DNA from: an uncultured Oscillospiraceae bacterium
GTDB taxonomy: Bacteria; Bacillota; Clostridia; Oscillospirales; Oscillospiraceae
NCBI GenBank assembly: GCA_910578505.1
Contig: CAJTPV010000052.1
Span: forward strand, 1 to 14,294
Length of the DNA stretch: 14,294 nucleotides
Reading direction: 5' to 3'
The notes below the pieces were generated by a model that was given only the letters and a program-made list of their open reading frames with translations, did no database searches and was not told the DNA's origin. Below, one piece after another: positions 7,263-13,467 of this stretch; the stretch's first letter is position 1; each line of letters begins with the position of its first letter. A program made the translations under genes and the position numbers.

Positions 7263-7294
7263 TGACAATTTTTGTAGTCTCTTCTAAATATCGA

Positions 7295-7310
7295 CATGAA
7301 TTTGATATTT
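7295..7310 (+). promoter_or_regulatory. Putative AraC-type operator O2 upstream of the transporter operon
   Basis: CATGAATTTGATATTT, ending 15 bp before the -35 region of the predicted transporter promoter, a usual place for an AraC activator. AAATATC (7286-7292) and GATATTT (7304-7310) also make an inverted repeat overlapping it. Confidence 0.55.
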
Positions 7311-7325
7311 GATTCTTCAATTTTG

Positions 7326-7354
7326 TATACAATTCCCCACCCTGTCTTTATAAT
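7326..7354 (+). promoter_or_regulatory. Predicted promoter of the sugar transporter operon
   Basis: A perfect -10 TATAAT (7349-7354) stands 17 bp after a weak -35 TATACA (7326-7331). A consensus -10 with a poor -35 and an operator just upstream is typical of an activated promoter. An alternative further upstream is CTGACA (7262-7267), 17 bp, TAAATA (7285-7290), which has a better -35 but poorer -10. The leader from the first choice would be about 50 bases. Confidence 0.55.
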
Positions 7355-7409
7355 GAAGTCATCTTGACAGCCCGGCGCTGTATCAAAATCAAAACAGGAG
7401 GAGACAATC

Positions 7410-8810
7410 ATGAAGAAAAGAGTTTGGAGCTTTGTACTTGCGGCTGTGCTGGTCCTCGGACTTCTCAGCGGCTGCGGCGGAAGCGGCGGAGGCGGCGGCA
7501 GCTCCGACGGCGGCGGTTCCGGCGGCGAGGCCAGCGACAGCGGCAAGGTCCTCAACATCTACGTGTGGAACCAGGAGTTCCAGGAGAAGTTCAACGACAA
7601 CTACCCCGAGGTGGAAAAGCTCTCCAGCGACAAGTCCATCACCTATCTGAAGGACGGCACCGAGGTCCACTGGATCGTCAACCCCAACCAGGACGGCGTC
7701 TACCAGCAGAAGCTGGACGAGGCCCTGGCCAAGCAGGCCACCGCCCCCGCCGACGAGAAGATCGACATCTTTCTGGTGGAGGCCGACTACGCCCTGAAGT
7801 ACATAGACCCCGACGTGGGCGTGGCCCTGCCCATCTCCCAGCTGGGCATCACCACGGCGGACGTGCCCAACCAGTATAAATACACCCAGGAGGCTGTGAC
7901 CACCGCCGACGGCGAGATCCGGGCCCTGAGCTATCAGGCCACCCCCGGCATGATGGTCTACCGCCGGTCCATCGCCCAGGCGGTGCTGGGCACCGACGAC
8001 CCGGACACCGTGGCCGCCGCTGTGGCCGACTGGGATAAGTTCTATGAGACCGCCGGGCAGATGAAGGCCGCCGGCTACTATATGTACTCCGGCCGGGCCG
8101 ACACCTACCGGGTGTACTCCAACAACGTGTCCGCCCCCTGGGTGGACGGCAACACCGTGGTGGTGGACCAGAGCATGATGAACTGGGTGGACCGCTCCAT
8201 GCAGGACACTCAGGAGGGCATCAACCACAACGTTACCGGCCAGTGGATCGACGAGTGGAACAAGGACATGGGCCCCGACTCCAAGGTCTTCTGCTTCTTC
8301 CTGCCCGCCTGGGGCCTGGACGTTTGCATCAAGCCCAACGTGGAGGGCACCAGCGCCGAGCAGGACTGGGCCGTCTGCCCCAGCCCCCAGGGCTTCTACT
8401 GGGGCGGCACCTGGCTGATCGCCGCCAACGGCACCGACAATATGTCCCAGGTCAAGGACATCATGCTGAAGATGACCAGCGACCGGGACATCCTCCGCAA
8501 TCTGGCCGTGAACAACGGCGAGATGAGCAACGACCAGCCTCTGATGGAGGAGCTGGCCCAGTCCCCCGAGTTCGGCATTGACCTGCTGGGCGGGCAGAAC
8601 TACCTGGGCGTCCTGTCCGACGCCGCAGCCAGCATCAGCCTGGCCAACGTCTCCCCCTACGACCAGGGCTGCACAGAGGAGTTCCAGAACACCTTCGGCG
8701 ACTACTTTAACGGGAAAATCGACCTGGAGAAGGCCAAGGCCAATTTTGAGGTCGCCATCGGCGAGCGCTACCCCGAGCTGAAGAGCGGCGGCGTGCGCTG
8801 GCCCTCCTGA
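7410..8810 (+). CDS. Sugar ABC transporter substrate-binding lipoprotein
   Basis: 466 residues. Residues 1-22 are a lipoprotein signal peptide: MKKR, a hydrophobic core and the lipobox LLSGC with Cys22 as the lipidated residue. A Gly/Ser-rich tether follows (residues 23-45). The mature part starts with a first beta strand (KVLNIYVWNQEF) typical of cluster 1 oligosaccharide-binding proteins. Length fits the family. The start is ATG 7410, with AGGAGGAG 7396-7403 six bases upstream. It is the first gene of the transporter operon and is separated from the two permease genes by tandem hairpins, a usual way to make more binding protein than permease. Its neighbours suggest beta-gluco-oligosaccharide as ligand, but the binding-site aromatics cannot be assigned by eye. 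It is likely activated by the divergent AraC protein. Confidence 0.9.
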   Translation: MKKRVWSFVLAAVLVLGLLSGCGGSGGGGGSSDGGGSGGEASDSGKVLNIYVWNQEFQEKFNDNYPEVEKLSSDKSITYLKDGTEVHWIVNPNQDGVYQQKLDEALAKQATAPADEKIDIFLVEADYALKYIDPDVGVALPISQLGITTADVPNQYKYTQEAVTTADGEIRALSYQATPGMMVYRRSIAQAVLGTDDPDTVAAAVADWDKFYETAGQMKAAGYYMYSGRADTYRVYSNNVSAPWVDGNTVVVDQSMMNWVDRSMQDTQEGINHNVTGQWIDEWNKDMGPDSKVFCFFLPAWGLDVCIKPNVEGTSAEQDWAVCPSPQGFYWGGTWLIAANGTDNMSQVKDIMLKMTSDRDILRNLAVNNGEMSNDQPLMEELAQSPEFGIDLLGGQNYLGVLSDAAASISLANVSPYDQGCTEEFQNTFGDYFNGKIDLEKAKANFEVAIGERYPELKSGGVRWPS

Positions 8811-8830
8811 CCGGCAGCCAAAGCAGATAA

Positions 8831-8874
8831 GAGGGGCGGGCGCGCCCGCCCCTCCCGTTATCCAGGATAACGGG
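8831..8874 (+). terminator. Two tandem hairpins between the binding protein and permease genes
   Basis: First hairpin: perfect 24-bp palindrome (8831-8854), arms GAGGGGCGGGCG and CGCCCGCCCCTC. Second, sharing its first base: CCCGTTATCC (8854-8863) and GGATAACGGG (8865-8874), about nine usable pairs with a three-base loop. Neither is followed by a T run. They are therefore more likely partial attenuators or 3' stabilisers of the binding-protein message than full terminators, with the permease genes read by read-through. Confidence 0.65.
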
Positions 8875-8911
8875 AATGCCATGAAAAAGAAAATGAAAAG
8901 GGGGAGTTCCT

Positions 8912-9880
8912 GTGCCAAACGAGAAAAAAATCAAGAGCGTCAGTTACGCGAAATGGGGCTACATTTTTATCCTGCCTTTCTTTCTGACCTACGCCATTTT
9001 TTCCCTGATTCCGCTGGCGGACACCATCCGCAACAGCTTTTATGAGTACTACTATTCCGGCCTGAAGGTCATCGGCCCCAACTGGGTGGGGCTGGCCAAC
9101 TATATGGAGATGCTGGCCGCCGACCTGCCCAAGTACGCCTGGAACACCTTTGTCATGTGGATTCTGGGCTTTGTGCCCCAAATCGTGGTGGCTCTGGTCC
9201 TGGCGTCCTGGTTCACCGACGCCCGGCTGAACATCCGGGGCAAGCAGTTTTTCAAGGTGGTCATCTATCTGCCCAACCTGATTATGGCCTCCGCCTTTGC
9301 CATGCTGTTTTTCGCCCTGTTTTCCAACTCAGGCCCCATCAACAGCATTCTCCTCAGCATGGGCGTTGTGGGAGAGGCCATCCGGTTCATGGAGTCCACC
9401 CTGGGCGCCCGGACGCTGGTGGCCCTGATGAACTTCCTCATGTGGTTCGGCAATACCACCATCATGCTGATGGCGGCCATCATGGGCATCAACCCCTCCA
9501 TTTTTGAGGCGGCGGAGCTGGACGGCTGTACCCATCTCCAGAAATTCTTCAAGATCACCCTGCCCCAGATCAGGCCCCTGCTGACCTATACCCTGATTAC
9601 CTCCCTCATCGGCGGCCTGCAGATGTTCGATGTTCCCCAGATCCTCACCGGCGGACAGGGCGCGCCCGACCGCACCACCATGACCCTCATCATGTACCTG
9701 AACAACCACCTCCAGGCCAAGAACTACGGCATGGCCGGCGCGCTGAGCGTGTTCCTCTTCGTCATCAGCGGCATTCTCTGCTGGATCGTGTTCAAGATGA
9801 ACACCGACAGCGACCCCGATGGCTCCAAGAGCACGGCGAAGCGGGAAAAGAGCCTGGCTAAGAAAGGGGGCAAAGCGTAA
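8912..9880 (+). CDS. Sugar ABC transporter permease (MalF-like)
   Basis: 322 residues with about six membrane segments, the first at residues 16-38 (WGYIFILPFFLTYAIFSLIP). The EAA loop that docks the ATPase is at residues 199-221 (EAAELDGCTHLQKFFKITLP). This fits the binding-protein-dependent transport inner membrane family. The start is GTG 8912, with GGGGGAG five bases upstream. ATG codons at 8881 and 8893 are in another frame. The C-terminal tail is short, charged and Lys-rich (GSKSTAKREKSLAKKGGKA). Its TAA stop shares one base with the ATG of the next permease (TAATG), so the two are translationally coupled and should form a heterodimer. No ATP-binding subunit lies in the window, so a shared MsmX/MsmK-type ATPase encoded elsewhere is expected. 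Confidence 0.92.
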   Translation: MPNEKKIKSVSYAKWGYIFILPFFLTYAIFSLIPLADTIRNSFYEYYYSGLKVIGPNWVGLANYMEMLAADLPKYAWNTFVMWILGFVPQIVVALVLASWFTDARLNIRGKQFFKVVIYLPNLIMASAFAMLFFALFSNSGPINSILLSMGVVGEAIRFMESTLGARTLVALMNFLMWFGNTTIMLMAAIMGINPSIFEAAELDGCTHLQKFFKITLPQIRPLLTYTLITSLIGGLQMFDVPQILTGGQGAPDRTTMTLIMYLNNHLQAKNYGMAGALSVFLFVISGILCWIVFKMNTDSDPDGSKSTAKREKSLAKKGGKA

Positions 9881-10722
9881 TGGAAAAGAAAAAATCCAGC
9901 GGGCGGACCATTCTGGCCCATGTGGTGCTGATTATCCTTGCGTTCCTGTGCCTGTTCTTCTTCTACATCCTGATTATCAACGCCACCCGGTCCCACGCGC
10001 AGCTGCAGCTGGGCTTCTCCGCCCTGCCCGGCTCCAGCCTGATGACCAACCTGATGAACGTGCTCAACGACCCGGCTATCCCCATTGTGAAGGGCATCCA
10101 GAACAGCCTCATCGTCTCCGGCTGCTGCGCCCTCATCGTCACCTACTTCTCCGCCCTGACGGCCTACGGCATCTACGCCTACAACTTCAAGCTGAAAAGC
10201 GCGGCGTTCACCTTCATCATGGCTATTCTGGTCATGCCCACCCAGGTGACGGCCCTGGGCTTCCTCCGCCTGATTACCGGCATGGGCATGAGCGACTCCC
10301 TGCTGCCCCTGATCCTGCCCTCCGTGGCCTCCCCCTCCGTGTTCTACTTCATGTACAGCTACATGCAGTCCTCCCTGCCCAAGGAGCTGATCGAGGCGGC
10401 CCGCATTGACGGCTCCGGGGAGTTCGGGACCTTCAACCACATCGTCATGCCCATCATGAAGCCGGCCATCGCGGTGCAGGCCATCTTCACCTTCGTGGGC
10501 TCCTGGAACAACTACTTCGTTCCCGCCCTGGTGATTACTTCCAAGCACAAGCAGACCCTGCCCATTATGATCGCCACCCTCCGGGGCGCGGACTATATGA
10601 ATTTCGACATGGGCAAGATTTATATGATGATTACCATTGCCATCGTGCCGATCATCATTGTCTACCTGTTCCTGTCCAAATTTATCGTGGACGGCGTCAC
10701 CCTCGGCGGCGTGAAGGAGTAA
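9880..10722 (+). CDS. Sugar ABC transporter permease (MalG-like)
   Basis: 280 residues, about six membrane segments, the first at residues 11-34. The EAA loop is at residues 172-195 (EAARIDGSGEFGTFNHIVMP). It ends FLSKFIVDGVTLGGVKE, a terminus characteristic of carbohydrate permeases of the MalG/UgpE type (IxGLTxGAVKG-like). It is the coupled partner of the preceding permease. The gene is followed by a long hairpin, so most transcription of the transporter operon may end there, with some reading into the GH3 gene. Confidence 0.93.
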   Translation: MEKKKSSGRTILAHVVLIILAFLCLFFFYILIINATRSHAQLQLGFSALPGSSLMTNLMNVLNDPAIPIVKGIQNSLIVSGCCALIVTYFSALTAYGIYAYNFKLKSAAFTFIMAILVMPTQVTALGFLRLITGMGMSDSLLPLILPSVASPSVFYFMYSYMQSSLPKELIEAARIDGSGEFGTFNHIVMPIMKPAIAVQAIFTFVGSWNNYFVPALVITSKHKQTLPIMIATLRGADYMNFDMGKIYMMITIAIVPIIIVYLFLSKFIVDGVTLGGVKE

Positions 10723-10740
10723 GAAAGCATTTTTATAAAC

Positions 10741-10781
10741 AGGGAGAGTACCGTCCCTCTTGCAAGGACGGTGCTCTCCTT
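10741..10781 (+). terminator. Terminator-like hairpin after the permease genes
   Basis: GGAGAGTACCGTCC (10743-10756) pairs with GGACGGTGCTCTCC (10766-10779) with one wobble. The stem extends two more pairs outward and has a nine-base loop. The following bases (TTGTAT) are a poor U tract, so termination is probably partial. The hairpin overlaps the predicted GH3 promoter. Confidence 0.55.
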
Positions 10782-10788
10782 GTATACT
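10760..10788 (+). promoter_or_regulatory. Predicted promoter of the GH3 gene, embedded in the hairpin
   Basis: -35 TTGCAA (10760-10765) lies in and at the edge of the hairpin loop. It is 17 bp before the -10 TATACT (10783-10788). Both hexamers and the spacing are good for a housekeeping sigma factor. An inverted repeat CTTGTA (10779-10784) / TACAAG (10792-10797) straddles the -10 and could be an operator. No copy of the AraC-type element is seen here. Confidence 0.6.
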
Positions 10789-10807
10789 GAGTACAAGAAA
10801 AACCTTT

Positions 10808-10815
10808 GAGGAGGA
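10808..10815 (+). promoter_or_regulatory. Ribosome-binding site that decides the GH3 start
   Basis: GAGGAGGA is eight bases before ATG 10824. An in-frame TTG at 10806 would overlap this site and is rejected as the start. Confidence 0.75.
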
Positions 10816-10823
10816 CTATCAAG

Positions 10824-13235
10824 ATGAAAAAATGGACCCGTGCCCTTTATCAGCCCAACCGGCCCCTGCATAACGGGGAGCGTGCAACAGCCAGCCCCGC
10901 CCACACCGCCCTCTCCCGCCAGGCGGCCCAGGAGGGCATGGTGCTGCTGAAGAACGACGGCCCCCTGCTCCCACTGGCCATCGGCAGCCGGGTGGCCCTG
11001 TTCGGCAAGGGCAGCTTCGACTACGTCAAGGGCGGCGGCGGCAGTGGCGACGTGACGGCGGCCTATGTGAAGAACCTCTACAACGGGCTAAAGGAGGAGA
11101 ACGTCTCCCTCTATGAGCCGCTGGCGGATTTCTACCGGGACTACGTGGCCGGACGGTACGCCGCCGGAGACGTCCCCGGCCTGATGGCGGAGCCGGAGCT
11201 GCCGGAGGCGCTGGCCGCCGAAGCCAGGGCGGCGGCGGACGTGGCGGTCATCGTCCTCAGCCGCTTCTCCGGGGAGGGCTGGGACCGGAAGCCGTCCCTG
11301 TATCTGGAGCCGGACTACCCCTGGCCCGATGAACTGAACATGCCCCAGAAAGCTATGAGCATTTTCCCCGCCAGCGACTTTTACCTGACAGACGCGGAGC
11401 GGGCCATGGTGGACCGGGTCTGCGCCCACTTTGACAGGACGGTGCTGGTGCTCAACGTGGGCGGCGTGGTGGACGTCTCCTGGTTCCGGGAGGACGAGCG
11501 GATCTCCGCCACGCTTCTGGCCTATCAGGGCGGCATGGAGGGCGGCGCTGCTGCTGCGGCGCTGCTGACAGGCCGGGCCAATCCCTGCGGCAAGCTGCCG
11601 GACACCTTTGCACGGGACCTGTCGGACTACCCCTCCACGGAGCACTTTCACGACTCCCCCCACTATGTGGACTATACCGAGGACATCTATGTGGGCTACC
11701 GGTACTTTGAGACCCTGCCCGGGGCGGCGGAAAAGGTCTGCTATCCCTTCGGCTACGGCCTGAGCTACACCACTTTCACAATAGAGGTGACCGGCGCCGG
11801 TGAAAAAGACGGGCGGGTACAGACGGCTGTCCGAGTGACCAACACCGGCGGCTGTCCGGGAAAAGAAGTGGTGCAGCTCTACTGCTGCCCGCCCCAGGGG
11901 GAACTGCAGAAGCCCTGCCGCAATCTGGCCGCGTTCCGGAAGACTGGACTGCTGGCCCCCGGCGAGAGCGAGACGGTGGAGCTATCCGTTGATGTTGCTG
12001 ATTTAGCCAGCTTCGACGATCTGGGGAAAATTGCCCCCTGCGCCTGGGTGCTGGAGAAAGGGACCTACAGGTTCTATCTGGGGACCTCCGTGCGGGATGC
12101 GGCGGAATTGGCGTACACCTATGAGCAGGCGGAAAACCGGGTGGTCAGCCAGCTTAGCAGCAGCCTGGCCCCCACCCACTTGGCCCAGCGGCTCCTGGCG
12201 GACGGAAGCTACGAGGCTCTGCCCGCCGCCCCCAGCGTGGACACGGACGCCAACCTGTTCCAGCCCCTCACCGCCGCCCAGGCGGAGGCGGTGTCCCCCG
12301 CCACCCGTGGCCGGGAGCGCTGGATGCTGGCTCAGCCGTATCCGGACGGCGTGCAGCCCCTGTCCGCCGTGGCGGAGGGGAAGCTGACGCTGGACGAGTT
12401 TACCGCCCAGCTCAGTGACGGTGACCTCATCCATCTCCTGGGGGGCCAGCCCAACGTGGGGGTGTCCAACACCTTTGGCATCGGGAATCTGCCGGAGTAC
12501 GGCGTGCCCAATATCACCACCGCCGACGGCCCGGCGGGCCTGCGGCTTCTCCCGGAAGCAGGTGTGTGTACCACGGCCTGGCCCTGCGCCATGCTGCTGG
12601 CGGCGACCTGGGACGAGGCGCTGGTTTCCCAGGTGGGCGCGGCAGCGGCGGCGGAGGTCAGGGAGAACAACATCTCCGTCTGGCTGGCCCCGGCGGTGAA
12701 CATCCACCGGAACCCCCTGTGCGGCAGAAATTTCGAGTATTACTCCGAGGACCCGCTGCTCACCGGCAGGTTGGCCGGGGCGATGGTGCGGGGCATCCAG
12801 TCCCAGGGCGTGGCCGCCACGGTCAAGCACTTTGCCTGCAACAACAAGGAGACCAACCGGAAAAACAGCGACTCTCGTCTGTCCCAGCGGGCCATGCGGG
12901 AAATCTACCTGAGAGCCTTCGAGATCATTGTCCGGGAGGCCCGGCCCTGGGCCATCATGAGCTCCTACAACATTATCAATGGCCGCCGGGCCTCGGAGAG
13001 CCGGGAGCTGCTGACGGATATCCTGCGCTATGAGTGGGGCTATACTGGCATGGTGATGACCGACTGGTGGACAAGGGGCGAGCACTACAAGGAGATTCTG
13101 GCGGGGAACGACCTGAAGATGGCCAACGGGTATCCGGAGCGGGTGCAGGAGGCTATGGACCAGGGCACGGTTACACGAGGGGAACTGGAGGTCTGCGCCA
13201 GGCGGGTGTTGGAGCTGATTTTGAAGATTGATTAG
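10824..13235 (+). CDS. Circularly permuted GH3 beta-glucosidase
   Basis: 803 residues with the GH3 domains in swapped order. The alpha/beta sandwich comes first (about 25-300), with the predicted acid/base Glu151 in SRFSGEGWDR. Then YPFGYGLSYTTF (from 307) leads into a fibronectin-III-like domain to about 425. The TIM barrel comes last (about 490-803): ITTADGPAGLR, CGRNFEYYSEDP, GVAATVKHFACNN, and nucleophile Asp747 in GMVMTDWW. Permuted GH3 beta-glucosidases of this kind are known from Ruminococcus and Butyrivibrio. All landmark motifs are present, so it should be active. No signal peptide, so it acts inside the cell on imported oligosaccharides, hydrolysing terminal beta-glucosides that the phosphorylases leave. 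It follows the permeases by about 100 bp but has its own predicted promoter. Exact linkage preference is unknown; other beta-glycosides are possible for GH3. Confidence 0.9.
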   Translation: MKKWTRALYQPNRPLHNGERATASPAHTALSRQAAQEGMVLLKNDGPLLPLAIGSRVALFGKGSFDYVKGGGGSGDVTAAYVKNLYNGLKEENVSLYEPLADFYRDYVAGRYAAGDVPGLMAEPELPEALAAEARAAADVAVIVLSRFSGEGWDRKPSLYLEPDYPWPDELNMPQKAMSIFPASDFYLTDAERAMVDRVCAHFDRTVLVLNVGGVVDVSWFREDERISATLLAYQGGMEGGAAAAALLTGRANPCGKLPDTFARDLSDYPSTEHFHDSPHYVDYTEDIYVGYRYFETLPGAAEKVCYPFGYGLSYTTFTIEVTGAGEKDGRVQTAVRVTNTGGCPGKEVVQLYCCPPQGELQKPCRNLAAFRKTGLLAPGESETVELSVDVADLASFDDLGKIAPCAWVLEKGTYRFYLGTSVRDAAELAYTYEQAENRVVSQLSSSLAPTHLAQRLLADGSYEALPAAPSVDTDANLFQPLTAAQAEAVSPATRGRERWMLAQPYPDGVQPLSAVAEGKLTLDEFTAQLSDGDLIHLLGGQPNVGVSNTFGIGNLPEYGVPNITTADGPAGLRLLPEAGVCTTAWPCAMLLAATWDEALVSQVGAAAAAEVRENNISVWLAPAVNIHRNPLCGRNFEYYSEDPLLTGRLAGAMVRGIQSQGVAATVKHFACNNKETNRKNSDSRLSQRAMREIYLRAFEIIVREARPWAIMSSYNIINGRRASESRELLTDILRYEWGYTGMVMTDWWTRGEHYKEILAGNDLKMANGYPERVQEAMDQGTVTRGELEVCARRVLELILKID

Positions 13236-13252
13236 CCAGCTGTTTGCTATAC

Positions 13253-13276
13253 GGGGAATGATCCCCTTCTTTGTTT
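13253..13276 (+). terminator. Terminator of the GH3 gene
   Basis: GGGGA (13253-13257), loop ATGA, TCCCC (13262-13266), then the T-rich tail TTCTTTGTTT. The stem is short but in the right position, 17 bp after the stop. Confidence 0.55.
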
Positions 13277-13426
13277 GTACCAGCGCACACGCTGCTCTGA
13301 GAATAAGGGCTGATTTATGGCCTTGAAAATCTCCATTATCTGTTTCAGACCTGCCATTCTCGTGACAATTTCTGCTTGCTTTGTACGGCCGGGAACTCCT
13401 TGACCACATATTTGCCCACAGACAGA
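13277..13426. other. Gene-free junction between the sugar locus and the recombinase; short direct repeat inside
   Basis: No convincing gene or RNA is seen in these 150 bases. The only structure noted is a direct repeat, TTGACCACA (13400-13408) and TTGCCCACA (13412-13420), 8 of 9 identical with a 12-bp period. It lies just outside the recombinase gene's 3' end. It could be recombinase arm sites or part of an attachment site; its partner site is not in the window. Confidence 0.3.
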
Positions 13427-13460
13427 GAAAAACTGGCCACCGGGGGTGTCCCGGTGGGCC
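13425..13460 (-). terminator. Terminator of the recombinase gene
   Basis: On the minus strand, GGCCCACCGGG (13460-13450) pairs with CCCGGTGGCC (13444-13435) with one bulged G. AGTTTTTCTC follows. It begins eight bases after the stop codon, a good intrinsic terminator. Confidence 0.75.
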
Positions 13461-13467
13461 GCAGTTC

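Noticed and set aside
6496..7287. A 263-codon plus-strand frame opposite the AraC gene
   Set aside because: Shadow frame; the minus strand carries clear AraC helix-turn-helix motifs.
7168..7332. 55-codon N-terminal extension of the AraC protein
   Set aside because: It would cross the predicted promoter and both operators, and ATG 7167 has a good ribosome-binding site.
8881..8911. ATG codons at 8881 and 8893 as starts for the first permease
   Set aside because: They are in a different frame that ends after a short unrelated peptide; GTG 8912 has a suitable GGGGGAG site.
7389..8918. A 509-codon open frame opposite the binding-protein gene
   Set aside because: Low-complexity His/Val/Gly/Leu composition typical of an antisense shadow of C-ending codons; the plus-strand gene has a lipobox and good start signals.
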